From: CAZCJA01 sp964499015
Lineage (GTDB): Bacteria > Elusimicrobiota > Elusimicrobia > F11
NCBI GenBank assembly: GCA_964499015.1
Contig: CAZCJA010000004.1
Span: 1 to 58,815 of the forward strand
Length of the DNA stretch: 58,815 nucleotides
Direction: 5' to 3'
Shown here: positions 8,801 through 16,669 of the stretch, in pieces
Layout: the number at the start of each line of letters is the position of its first letter
How positions within the stretch are numbered: the first letter of the stretch is position 1
Program-made: the position numbers and the translations under genes
The notes under the pieces: model-generated
Databases searched by the model: none
The model's input: only the letters and a program-made list of their open reading frames with translations
Told to the model about the DNA's origin: nothing

Positions 8801-11800
8801 AATTATTCCTCTCCGGAATGGTGGGCCAAAGATTGGCTGTTCCATGATAAGTGGGGCACGTCCGTCCTGAAGGAGCTGAACGCCATGGGCGATGAGGACG
8901 AGGAAATTGTAACGCCCGCCAATTATTTGCTTCATCCGATGATGCGCCGTTTGACCGACTTTTACGATAAAAACTTCAACCTTTACGTGCGCGATCAATA
9001 TCAAGACGTCGGTTTTCATGCCTACTTGCCGGTCGATCCAACGGGCCACTTTTCATTTACGTATAAAGGCGTCAAATACGTTGGCGTCGGAAGCAACGGC
9101 CGCAAGCGGGGTTGGGATGAAGGCTTAACGCGCATTGCGCGCGACGTCCGGGAAGCGGCGTGGATTTTTGACGTCTACGAAGCGTTTGCGCTCATTAATT
9201 ATTGGTACGCGGACAATACCACTCATGCCAAACGCGGCAGCGTCGCGGAGATCGAAAATAAATTTGGCCCGGAAAAAATCGCGCAGCGCAACGGAATGCT
9301 TAATCTTTATTTCTGGGGGCATATCCCTTTCCATGAATTCTATGGGCTTGGAAAGGCAACGCTCGGCATCATATGGTCGTTCATTACCAATAAGACCTCG
9401 GTAAAAACCGATCACGGCATGGGTGAGCGCTTTGGCGCGCGAGGCGCCTATGTATGGCGTACGCCCGTGCTCGCTCAGCTGATCGGCTACGAACACAAAG
9501 ATTCGCGAAAAATTGTCGAAAATCCGCGCACCGTTAAAACGGTGGCCGGAGTCGATACCGTCGCTGAGGAAGTTTTGTTTCAAAACCCGCCATTGGAACG
9601 CGAAGATTCGCTGCCGCGCGTGAAGTCCGCCGTTCAAAAGCGCATTCAGCAACTGCGCGACATGTTGAAACAGTCTTCGGGCGTGCAAAGCAATTTGTCC
9701 ATCGGCTTTGCGTTGTTCGGCGCGTCGATGGTCCAGCAGGGCAATCCATGGGGCTATCCGCTGCAGTTCCTGGGCATCGCGGGCATGGCGCTGATGGCGC
9801 TCGGCATGGTGTACGTGTCCGCGCCGGCCTCGACCGATTCGGCCGTCACGGAAGTGCAGAAGCATTATCCCAACTTGGATGGCAAAAATATTTTTGAAGT
9901 GGCGATGGAAATGTCGCTGACGCCGGACTTGTTCAAGAAGCTCGAAGCAAAATCCGCGGAATTCCAAAATTCAGACAACGTTTCATGGCACGAAATCATG
10001 CAGCGCGTGGCGATGGGGGAATCGATTGGCGGCATCGGGCCGCTTTTGTCCGAACGTTTCATGAAGCTCGCTGATTTGGGCGCGAAAGTGTACGCGGTGG
10101 CGCCGTTGTACAACCAGGTTTATTTCCAGCGCGTTAAAGACGGCCAGTTCACGATCGAGCGTTTGGATTCCGGCAAATATCTCCGCTCCGTTTTGGAAGA
10201 CACCAAGCACACGCTGCACGTGAAACTTTACAACGGCAATGTCGTGCACGTGAAGGTGTGGCAATCGATCTATAAAAACTCGGTTATTTATTATTTGGAC
10301 GCGCCGGAGATATTCACGGTCGCGTACGAGAAAAAAGAAGAGTCGGAAGAACGCACGCAGCAGAATTGGACGCTGGCCCGCGGCTCGCTGTACCTGGCCA
10401 AGGAATTCAATATTCAGCCGGACATTATGATCCAGAGCGAAACGCCGACGGTTTATGCCAACGCGCGCTTGTTCAGCGACGAATTGCAGAACGATCCGTT
10501 TTTCCATAACACGATCCGTATCTACAACGATCACACACCGGTTCCTTATGCGCATCCGCATCTTTCGCTGAAGCGCGTTCAAGAGCTTTTGCTTCGTCCG
10601 ATGTATTACCTGCGCTTTCCGTCGAAAGTAACGCAGGGCGGCGACGGGGAATATTATGTCGTTCCGCCGGAAACGCCTTTGGAAGAAGGCGGCCAGGCCA
10701 CCGTCGACATGACGAAAGTGCTTATTATCGCCTCGGACGACGCGTACGCGGTTTCGCGGGAACACAAAAAGGTCATGCAGTACATGCCGGTCCTTCGTGA
10801 CGTCGCCAACTTGGTGAGTCATATCACCAACGGCGTTCTTCCGGCACGCTGGCAGGCCCCGGAATTCGCCAACGCCGATAAAATGAGTGACGACGAGCTT
10901 ATTGCCGCCAAACAGGCGAAAAAAGAAATCCTTCTGAACTTTGTCAAAGACATGCTGGGCAAAGACGACGGTTGGAAAGAACGCGTCGCCGGCCTGACGG
11001 TCGTGCGTTTTATGCGCCGCATCACCGGCTACAAACGCTTCGATTTGATTAACGAAATTTTGACCGACTCGGCCAAGCTGGATGAATTCATCGCCTCCGA
11101 GACCATGCTGCTTTTGGGCGGCCGCGTTCACCAGGAAGACGATTGGAGCAAGCGCCAGGTGAATTTCTTGGCGTGGCTCGTTTACGCACCGGCCGATCAG
11201 CTCGTCAATCACGACAAGATGATGCTGTTGTCGCAGGGCGACGTGAGCAAATACGAAATGATTTCAACGACGCTGAAGCGTCTGGCGGCCGACGAGGAAC
11301 TATTGCAGAAAGTGCGCGACCGCGTGCTGTTCTTCCCGAACTACAACATCTACGACGCGCCCATTTTGGTTCAGGGCGCCGACGCGACCGTGATGATGGC
11401 CGACAAAGGAAAAGAGGCCGCGGCCACGGGCTTCCAAAAAGACCAAATGAACGGCAGTATCGTTCTGGCGGTCGGTGAAGAAGGCGCGATCGACGAATCC
11501 GTCTATTTCGCGCACGAGGAACGCCTGGATGTCTTGGTTGACGCTCTCAGCAAAGACCACAGCGACAAAGGCCGCAAAGATTTTGCTTATTTGGCCGGCA
11601 ACGGTTTTGAAATTCCGTCGAACGGTCCGAACGTCGACAACAACGGCAAATACACGGGCCCGACGTCACGCGGCCTGTTGGACACTATTATTAAGTTGAG
11701 CAACGTACGCCACGGCAAAACGCCGCTGGGCAAAGAAGGGCACCCTGAAATTTATCCGATGATGATGCGCAACGCGATTGCGACGACGCCGCAGGTGAGC

Positions 11801-13357
11801 GTTGAACGCACGGCGATGGACATGCTGGCGTTTATGTCGAATTTGGTGCGCCGTCACGACCACGAAGAGGACATGTACAACTTGGGCGCCCGTTTGGCGC
11901 GCAATCTGCACGACCGTCAATGGAAACTGCGCGAATGGTTAAGAGACGCGCGCAACGGCGAGCCGTTCACATGGACATATTTCGACGGCAAGGCCCGTCA
12001 TCAGCCGTTGTACCGCCATGAAGGTCCGCACGGGCATGACACGGGTATTCTCAATTTGATTGAAGGGTTCCATCAAATTATTCGCATGGGCCGTTTGGGA
12101 CGCTGGAGCATTCTTTTTCACACGGCCGATCCGGACAACAACCATCTAATCAACTATGTGCGCCATTTGGTGGCCAATTCGCCTGAGCTTCAAAAACAGG
12201 AAGAATTTAACCAATCGCTGACATTGCTTGAGTTGGAAATGAAAAGCATCGCCAATTCCATCCACAGTTTGGAGCGCACGATTGACGGTTTGCGTGTCGA
12301 TCTCGCGGTGGCCGCCGACCGCACGCTGATCAAAGGCGTTCAGGACAAATTGACGGAAGCGGAAAACCAGCTCACCACCAATCAAGACGCGTTGGTCGGC
12401 CAGGCGTATTATTTGTTCGGCTTCTTAGAAGCCACGGTGAAGCCGGCGTCGGAATTGCGCAAAAACACGCGTTGGGCCCTGCGCGACATTTTGCCGGCCG
12501 CGGCTATCGCCCCGATTTTCTTGCTGGGCAACACGAATATCGATTGGCTGGCGATTTCGTTCTACGGATTAACGGCGTTAATGATCGGCAGCACCGCCGC
12601 GGCGCTGTTTTATGTCGGGCGCTGGGCCGTGAAAGGCTACCTCAATCAGCAGCGCGACGTGACCGGCACGGCCATGCGCTTGAAACACAATCTTGGCGGC
12701 GTTTCTTCCGCGCGCAACGATGCGGAGCGCGCCGAAGCCGATGCCTCGCTCGCGGAATTGCTCGCGCCCATCGAAAAGCTGGGCGTGCGCGATTTGGGCC
12801 GTTTGAAACGCACTCCGACTGAGCGCCGCGCCGCTCTGTTTGAAATTTTCTTGGCGCTGAGCACCGATAAATACGCGCCGACCGTGCGTACCGCGGAGCA
12901 GTTCCAGGAAAACGACATGAACCTTATTATCCCGGGCACGATCAACTTGGACGAGATTCGTACCAAGCTGGACGGTTTCTACAGCAACGCGGGCAGCCGC
13001 AACATGGAAAACAAAGTTCTGCTCGCACCGGAGGCATACGCTCAGTATCGTCGCACGCTGAACGCGGAATTCAGCGGTCTAACGTTCTTGAATATCAACG
13101 ATATTCGCGATGTCAAAGAGCTAGCCACGCTGGCCAATGGCACGACGCCGCGGCAGGTGAACCTGCTGTTTGACGACGCCTCCTACTTGCCGACAAGTCT
13201 TGTGGACGCGCTCTATAGCCTCAGCGAGACGGACCGGGCGTTTAGGGACCGGATTGTCCTGCAGTACCTGAAAAACGGGTTTGCGGCGGCCAGCAGCTAC
13301 ATGTTCAAGCTCAATGAGATGATCGGCTTCGCCCTTCTGGCGGGCAGCCAGGCTTAA
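5849..13357 (+). CDS. Giant membrane protein: ChaN-like + class-III FBPase-like + glycogen-phosphorylase-like domains
   Basis: 2502 aa, signal peptide MQRRIAGFLVVVFAFTNVLFA. Domain 1 (~80-500) is ChaN/TraB-like: VLFLQDVHQN (92-101) and AGGFHTAGI near H468. A hydrophobic stretch lies at ~601-640. Domain 2 (~676-1260) resembles class III fructose-1,6-bisphosphatase, with metallophosphatase motifs SDQHG (D683, H685), GDLLDRGP (D745, D748, R749) and GNHD (N775, H776, D777). A second hydrophobic stretch lies at ~1282-1325. Domain 3 (~1330-2100) resembles GT35 phosphorylase: IGGIGPLL near 1392, DHTPVP (H1562), RRITGYKR (R1723, R1724, K1729, R1730) and GFQKDQMNG, where K1864 aligns with the PLP lysine. 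A third hydrophobic stretch (~2214-2265) and an unassigned C-terminal domain follow. Known enzymes of families 2 and 3 are cytosolic; the signal peptide here implies export. A palindromic element is inserted in frame at 7086-7133. The Pho-like promoter fits a link to phosphate metabolism. Confidence 0.75.
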   Translation: MQRRIAGFLVVVFAFTNVLFAYQPETSLWQERKNQVQLASLTLPAFPPAPLKTVPAVSAPKKVQHIANLPATIFSHVRLAERHEASSPNGRVLFLQDVHQNADAQNHLAQVLKKMSAAGGKTVAVGLEGTNGDLGVAAYHAGGEREISDAVAESFFASGDLSGPMYAALTTHAEKKNAPLDFYGVDDAALHAQNVAAYKAAHKDQASVLKSLKARRKEIARKKESIYNPLLKAFDARVQQYRSNEGSLADYLPLLAKGSHSLQVEIFLEASRLEKEMDQRRVEAERAHVLEKLTSKLNKSELDTLLARSLQVQNGEESHASYYGFFKTICERHGVDLNKTPAFNDYVRYVILSGEIKPETLFAETRRMEEKTFAALVKNSAERALVQQDRRLFLSEKLADFALVPEEWSEYKTLSPTPLPVGEGLGERAFQRFYELADARNEAMVDNLLASANKSKTSTMVLVAGGFHTAGITRLLKQKNISYITAVPKINNVDTAQGSAYLSVFDREKTPLELILSGRQLFLADNPNRFVPEAAITKQAMIASVRPDHQGPVTLQRGGETLKFYAGKQPRLWQRALLSPVTAVRRIANKETRWFRTRHMRLWIVAAIMATGGALYTDLISISPKVLSYLSMGAGALAMVRYSQTPEQHADELATLEKLDEELKKEDETPGSGTFESIVYISDQHGTIDKFDALVLDALRRTPAGKSISTHFNFSPDVPYERQLNAIGKSLNDFKGEIFFHNLGDLLDRGPNGLQVFEHSEELINFGLSDFVMGNHDLWAYMNLKGLHLPWYETFNFYGYIDEFDAHFGNVKDLAIQQTNSGGLQPAWWAKKWAEFTSYQQARQKNYWGKTVDVLVNGEIVDGKQNPATGLYARVSSGLDAKQVKLWNKLRGDNGNDTRIQTGTRAVGEVSLVWWKDLLKEFKAEYSVIQEQAGFDETLPSNVAWSEAIDMMEGLIIPELRSEIEQRVKAGDWWWRVFEAINSQNYSSPEWWAKDWLFHDKWGTSVLKELNAMGDEDEEIVTPANYLLHPMMRRLTDFYDKNFNLYVRDQYQDVGFHAYLPVDPTGHFSFTYKGVKYVGVGSNGRKRGWDEGLTRIARDVREAAWIFDVYEAFALINYWYADNTTHAKRGSVAEIENKFGPEKIAQRNGMLNLYFWGHIPFHEFYGLGKATLGIIWSFITNKTSVKTDHGMGERFGARGAYVWRTPVLAQLIGYEHKDSRKIVENPRTVKTVAGVDTVAEEVLFQNPPLEREDSLPRVKSAVQKRIQQLRDMLKQSSGVQSNLSIGFALFGASMVQQGNPWGYPLQFLGIAGMALMALGMVYVSAPASTDSAVTEVQKHYPNLDGKNIFEVAMEMSLTPDLFKKLEAKSAEFQNSDNVSWHEIMQRVAMGESIGGIGPLLSERFMKLADLGAKVYAVAPLYNQVYFQRVKDGQFTIERLDSGKYLRSVLEDTKHTLHVKLYNGNVVHVKVWQSIYKNSVIYYLDAPEIFTVAYEKKEESEERTQQNWTLARGSLYLAKEFNIQPDIMIQSETPTVYANARLFSDELQNDPFFHNTIRIYNDHTPVPYAHPHLSLKRVQELLLRPMYYLRFPSKVTQGGDGEYYVVPPETPLEEGGQATVDMTKVLIIASDDAYAVSREHKKVMQYMPVLRDVANLVSHITNGVLPARWQAPEFANADKMSDDELIAAKQAKKEILLNFVKDMLGKDDGWKERVAGLTVVRFMRRITGYKRFDLINEILTDSAKLDEFIASETMLLLGGRVHQEDDWSKRQVNFLAWLVYAPADQLVNHDKMMLLSQGDVSKYEMISTTLKRLAADEELLQKVRDRVLFFPNYNIYDAPILVQGADATVMMADKGKEAAATGFQKDQMNGSIVLAVGEEGAIDESVYFAHEERLDVLVDALSKDHSDKGRKDFAYLAGNGFEIPSNGPNVDNNGKYTGPTSRGLLDTIIKLSNVRHGKTPLGKEGHPEIYPMMMRNAIATTPQVSVERTAMDMLAFMSNLVRRHDHEEDMYNLGARLARNLHDRQWKLREWLRDARNGEPFTWTYFDGKARHQPLYRHEGPHGHDTGILNLIEGFHQIIRMGRLGRWSILFHTADPDNNHLINYVRHLVANSPELQKQEEFNQSLTLLELEMKSIANSIHSLERTIDGLRVDLAVAADRTLIKGVQDKLTEAENQLTTNQDALVGQAYYLFGFLEATVKPASELRKNTRWALRDILPAAAIAPIFLLGNTNIDWLAISFYGLTALMIGSTAAALFYVGRWAVKGYLNQQRDVTGTAMRLKHNLGGVSSARNDAERAEADASLAELLAPIEKLGVRDLGRLKRTPTERRAALFEIFLALSTDKYAPTVRTAEQFQENDMNLIIPGTINLDEIRTKLDGFYSNAGSRNMENKVLLAPEAYAQYRRTLNAEFSGLTFLNINDIRDVKELATLANGTTPRQVNLLFDDASYLPTSLVDALYSLSETDRAFRDRIVLQYLKNGFAAASSYMFKLNEMIGFALLAGSQA
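7086..7133. repeat. Palindromic REP-like element inside the giant gene
   Basis: Two nested perfect inverted repeats: outer CCCTCTCCCC (7086-7095) with GGGGAGAGGG (7124-7133), inner CCCTCTCCC (7099-7107) with GGGAGAGGG (7111-7119) around a GGT loop. It is read in frame as a proline/glycine-rich segment (SPTPLPVGEGLGERA) within domain 1. A related element occurs in ispE at 55571-55616. Confidence 0.8.
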
Positions 13358-13407
13358 GGAAGAATTAACCGGATCTTAAGCGAATCTTAATCTGGCGGCG
13401 ATAGAGT
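13354..13407 (+). promoter_or_regulatory. Putative Pho-box promoter upstream of a 65-codon ORF
   Basis: Four TTAA half-sites start at 13354, 13365, 13376 and 13387, all exactly 11 bp apart; the first contains the stop codon of the giant gene. Eleven nt after the last comes TAGAGT (13402-13407), a -10-like hexamer. This is the best-preserved of the three similar sites in the window. A perfect 12-bp palindrome CACAACGTTGTG (13423-13434) follows, just inside the predicted transcript. Confidence 0.6.
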
Positions 13408-13445
13408 CGTCAGGCATTCGAACACAACGTTGTGGGAGGAAGACC

Positions 13446-13643
13446 ATGGTGTCTCGGCTCGATTTCGATGTTATTAAAGGCCTTTTTCAATGGGCCCCGA
13501 AGCAGGAGAAAAGAACAAGCGCCTCCTCCCCGCGCAGCGTGACCCTGCATATGGGACACCATAAACGCACCTGGAAGTTGAAACACAGCACCGATTCCTC
13601 GTCTCGCCCCTCCTTCTGTTGGACCAAAACCCGCGCTTCTTAA
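13446..13643 (+). CDS. Small basic protein of unknown function behind a Pho-like promoter
   Basis: A 65-codon ORF with a strong Shine-Dalgarno (GGGAGGA, 13434-13440, 5 nt before the ATG) and its own promoter. The product is basic and Ser/Thr-rich (begins MVSRLDFDVIKGLFQWAPK, later HHKRTWKLKH) with no membrane segment or known motif. The good ribosome binding site argues for translation; the unusual composition and lack of a recognised family argue against a conserved protein. It could also be a leader peptide or merely part of the 5' untranslated region of aroD, which starts 21 nt downstream. Confidence 0.4.
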   Translation: MVSRLDFDVIKGLFQWAPKQEKRTSASSPRSVTLHMGHHKRTWKLKHSTDSSSRPSFCWTKTRAS

Positions 13644-13664
13644 AAACCTGATAAACTTCGCCGC

Positions 13665-14390
13665 ATGCGGCGACCCACATTTCTTAAAACCCACGAAAAA
13701 ATTTTACGCCACCGGCCGTTGATCGTCGGCACCATTGCCGGTCCGCATTCCGTTAACGAACAAATTCAACTCGCCCGCAGGACCAAGCCTGACCTCGTCG
13801 AAATCCGTTTGGACACCTTGCCCGTGCGCGCATTCCAGGAAATCCGCGCCAAAACGAAATTGCCCGTCTTGCTGACGATACGCAGTCCCCGGGAAAATGG
13901 GGGGAAAGCCGCGTATCACGATTTAAGCGAGGCGGATCGCCGCGGGCTGTTCCAGTTTTTAATTCCGCTGTCCGACATGATCGACGTCGAACTGCGTCAT
14001 GAGCCGCTGATTAAGGCGCTGACGCCTTTGGCCCGCGCGTTCAACGTCGACGTGATGCATTCCGCCCACGATTTCCACGGCATCGGCACCGAGAAACGGC
14101 TCCAAACCCTGGCCAAGCGGTCGCAGCGCTTGCGCGGCGATGTTTTTAAAGCGGCGGTGATGCCGAAGACGGACGTGGAGTTGGAAAAATTTTTGGACTG
14201 GGGATTAAAGCTGGACCATCCGTGCCGGGTGCTGATTGGCATGGGCGCGGCCGGCCTGCCGTCGCGGTTCATGGGCTACAGCATGGGGTCGGTGTTTGCC
14301 TATGGCCATCTCGGTCGTTCCGCGGCGCCCGGCCAACCGTCGGTCGCGGACCTTAAAAATCAGATCCACCGGATTTATCGTGAAGCTTAG
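13665..14390 (+). CDS. aroD: 3-dehydroquinate dehydratase, type I
   Basis: Converts 3-dehydroquinate to 3-dehydroshikimate in the shikimate pathway, through a Schiff-base lysine. The 241-aa length is normal for type I enzymes. Visible motifs: LVEIRLD near the N-terminus, MIDVEL, MHSAHDFHG with catalytic H135, DVFKAAVMPK with Schiff-base K162, LPSRFMGYSMGS and the closing SAAPGQPSV. The ATG lies in the centre of the palindrome CGCCGCATGCGGCG (13659-13672) and has no clear Shine-Dalgarno, so the start is weakly supported; no other Met is available before the first conserved strand. The next gene starts 11 nt before its stop. Confidence 0.9.
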   Translation: MRRPTFLKTHEKILRHRPLIVGTIAGPHSVNEQIQLARRTKPDLVEIRLDTLPVRAFQEIRAKTKLPVLLTIRSPRENGGKAAYHDLSEADRRGLFQFLIPLSDMIDVELRHEPLIKALTPLARAFNVDVMHSAHDFHGIGTEKRLQTLAKRSQRLRGDVFKAAVMPKTDVELEKFLDWGLKLDHPCRVLIGMGAAGLPSRFMGYSMGSVFAYGHLGRSAAPGQPSVADLKNQIHRIYREA

Positions 14391-15042
14391 CGAAGTTGAC
14401 TTTTGCGTTGTGGATACGGAAACCACGGGCGGCCGTGCCGCCAGCAACCGCATTATTGATATCGCGGTGGTGCGCTATCGCGACGGCATCATTTATGAAA
14501 GATTCCACACGCTGGTGAACCCAGGCCATCCCATCCCGTCCTGGATCACGATGCTCACGGGCATCAATGATGAGATGGTGCGCCACGCGCCGCGTTTTGA
14601 AGACATCGCGCCGATGGTCAAGGGAATTTTGGGCCGTGGGGTTTTTACCGCGCACAACGCGCCGTTCGACCACGGTTTCCTGCGGCATGAATTTTTGCGG
14701 ACGGGCGAAGAGTTTGCGGGCCCAACTGTTTGTACCGTTAAGTTGGCGCGGCGTCTCTTGCCGGAGTTGCCGTCACGCAGCCTGGGGCCGCTGTGCCAAT
14801 ATCTTTTGATCGAGATTGAAAACCGCCACCGCGCGCTCGGCGATGCCGAAGCGACGGTGTACGTGCTTAAGAATTTACTGCAGAAACTTCAGCGGGAACA
14901 CGGCATCGATACATGGGCTGATTTTCAGACGTACTACCACTCGAGCTTGGTTAAAAGGCCGCGATCGAGCGCGACGCGCATGACCGCGGCGAAAATAAAG
15001 AAACCCAGCGCCAAAAAAACGCCGTTTAAAGCGAACGAGTAA
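14380..15042 (+). CDS. DnaQ-family 3'-5' exonuclease (DEDDh)
   Basis: A 220-aa exonuclease of the DNA polymerase III epsilon type. Motif ExoI is VVDTETTGG, ExoII is TAHNAPFDHGFLRHEF, and ExoIII is NRHRALGDAEAT with the DEDDh histidine. I choose the GTG at 14380, which gives the natural N-terminus VKLSEVDFCVVDTE and overlaps the aroD stop by 11 nt. The C-terminal ~35 residues are basic and lysine-rich, and their coding sequence overlaps, on the opposite strand, the 3' end of the ABC permease by 109 nt. It could be the proofreading subunit or a stand-alone repair or RNA-processing nuclease; context does not decide. Confidence 0.85.
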   Translation: MKLSEVDFCVVDTETTGGRAASNRIIDIAVVRYRDGIIYERFHTLVNPGHPIPSWITMLTGINDEMVRHAPRFEDIAPMVKGILGRGVFTAHNAPFDHGFLRHEFLRTGEEFAGPTVCTVKLARRLLPELPSRSLGPLCQYLLIEIENRHRALGDAEATVYVLKNLLQKLQREHGIDTWADFQTYYHSSLVKRPRSSATRMTAAKIKKPSAKKTPFKANE

Positions 15043-15734
15043 AAGAGCGGCCGCAGTAAGAGCCCCTTGCCTTCCAGCACCGCGCGCATGCCCTCAAACA
15101 CCCACGTCGGCGGCAGCGCCATGGCGACCGGCTGCGCCCACGGCGGCAGCGCGGACAGCGGATAAAACACGCAGGCAAACGGCTGCAAGACAAAGGCGAT
15201 GATCCAGGAGAGCGCCACCATTCCGCGCCCGAAGTAGATAATCACCGCGTTCACCACGAGCCCAATTGCCCAGCCGGTCAATAGAAGGCTCAAACAGAAG
15301 GGCAGCAATGCCGCGCCGATCTTTAGAAAATTAAAATCAAACAACAGCGCCACCAAACTGCCCATCAGCGCCAATTCGACGACCAATTTGGCCAAGCCGA
15401 AGCCGATCGAGGCGGTGAAGTACTCAAACATGCTCACCGGCGTCATCAAAATATTCTGCAGGTTGCGGCTCCAGGCCTCTTCCATGAAGGTGAAGGTGAT
15501 TTCGTGCTGGGCGCGGCGCAGGACCGTCCACAAAACCACCGCGCCGAGAAAAAACGAAACCAGCTTGTTCATTTCTGTGCTGGCCTTGCCCAAATAAAAA
15601 GAAAAGAAACCCCAAATCAGAACGTCCACGATCGGCTGCCAGAAGGTGTCGAAAAAGTATTCGGGATTTTTTATCCAGAGGTAGAAATGCCGGCGGAACA
15701 CGCCACGGATGCGCTGCAGCGGTTTGGCGATCAT
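14934..15734 (-). CDS. ABC-2 type transporter permease
   Basis: A 266-aa integral membrane protein with about six hydrophobic segments (for example VDVLIWGFFSFYLG, LVVELALMGSLVALLF, LPFCLSLLLTGWAIGLV, and the last FALNGVFLALGFFIFAAVM). Size and layout match ABC-2 permeases, which pair with an ATPase to export lipids, drugs or polysaccharide. The ATG overlaps the stop of the upstream ATPase gene in an ATGA junction, so the two are translationally coupled. Its last 36 codons lie antisense to the tail of the exonuclease gene, an unusually long convergent overlap. Substrate unknown. Confidence 0.85.
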   Translation of the reverse strand: MIAKPLQRIRGVFRRHFYLWIKNPEYFFDTFWQPIVDVLIWGFFSFYLGKASTEMNKLVSFFLGAVVLWTVLRRAQHEITFTFMEEAWSRNLQNILMTPVSMFEYFTASIGFGLAKLVVELALMGSLVALLFDFNFLKIGAALLPFCLSLLLTGWAIGLVVNAVIIYFGRGMVALSWIIAFVLQPFACVFYPLSALPPWAQPVAMALPPTWVFEGMRAVLEGKGLLLRPLFYSFALNGVFLALGFFIFAAVMRVALDRGLLTKLEW

Positions 15735-16621
15735 GGTTTGTCCGCACCCGCGCCGCCCGAGCGCGCCGACTGAACGAAGAAATCTTCGAGCGTGGGTTCA
15801 TGGATCGACATGGCTTTGATGGTGTGGCCGTTGCGGACGAGCTTATTAATGTAGCCGCCCACTTCGTCGCGGTCCATTTCCACAACCATCGTTTTTTCTT
15901 CACTCCCGGGCGTGGTCGTGGTCACGGTTAGCCGCCACACGCGCACGCGCTGGGCCAGCTCCCGCGGCGTTCCCTCGGCCTGAATGCGGCCCAAATTGAT
16001 GAAGAGCACGCGGCTGCACACCTTTTCCACTTCCAGCATGTTGTGCGAGGTGAGAAAAACGGTGGTGTTCTCTTCGCGCACCGCGTCCATGAGAAAATTG
16101 CGCACCCGGTCGGCCACGTCCGGGTCGAGGCTGGCCGTGGGCTCATCGAGGAGGAGCAGCCGCGGCTTATTTATAAAGGCTTTGGCCAGTGAAACCCGGA
16201 CTTGCTGGCCGGTGGAGAGTGAGTAGAGCTGGCGATGGCGGTATTTAACCAGGTCGAACTTATAAAGAAGCTCCTCGATGCGCTTGTCGGGGCTATCCAG
16301 CCCATACAGATCGGCAAAAATATGCAGGTTATCGATAACCGAGAGCTTTCCGGGGAGGGTGAGCGAGCCGCTGGAAGCGTTCATCTGCTGCAGTATGTTT
16401 TTGCGGGAATGAGCGTAGGTTTCGCCGAAGATCTCGAGGTGACCGGCGTTGGGGCGAAGAATGTCCAGCAGCATGCGTATGGTGGTGGTCTTGCCGGCGC
16501 CGTTTGGGCCTAGAAAACCAACGATTTCACCGGGCCAGACTTCGAAGCTCACGTCGTCCACCGCTTTATGTGTGCCGAAGAGTTTGGTCAGGCCGCCTGC
16601 GCGCACGATGGGCATGGACAT
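15731..16621 (-). CDS. ABC transporter ATP-binding protein
   Basis: A 296-aa ATPase partner of the permease. Motifs in order: Walker A GPNGAGKTTT, signature LSTGQQVRVSLA (a slightly divergent LSxGQ), Walker B LLLLDEPTASLD and H-loop LTSHN. About 70 residues at the C-terminus form an extra domain common in ABC-2 ATPases of the drug/lipid export type. The gene is divergent from the DsbA-like gene, with only 48 bp between the two starts, so promoters for both must lie there or overlap the coding sequences. Confidence 0.9.
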   Translation of the reverse strand: MSMPIVRAGGLTKLFGTHKAVDDVSFEVWPGEIVGFLGPNGAGKTTTIRMLLDILRPNAGHLEIFGETYAHSRKNILQQMNASSGSLTLPGKLSVIDNLHIFADLYGLDSPDKRIEELLYKFDLVKYRHRQLYSLSTGQQVRVSLAKAFINKPRLLLLDEPTASLDPDVADRVRNFLMDAVREENTTVFLTSHNMLEVEKVCSRVLFINLGRIQAEGTPRELAQRVRVWRLTVTTTTPGSEEKTMVVEMDRDEVGGYINKLVRNGHTIKAMSIHEPTLEDFFVQSARSGGAGADKP

Positions 16622-16669
16622 AAAGATAAGTTACAATTTTTTTATCACACGCCCGAAAAGGAGATCCCA

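Noticed and set aside
9983..11212. 409-codon open frame antisense to the giant gene
   Set aside because: It mirrors codon bias of a GC-rich gene; translation is Arg/His/Phe-rich without motifs, and the plus strand has clear domain motifs.
13659..13672. CGCCGCATGCGGCG as a terminator before aroD
   Set aside because: No U-run and the aroD start codon is at its centre.
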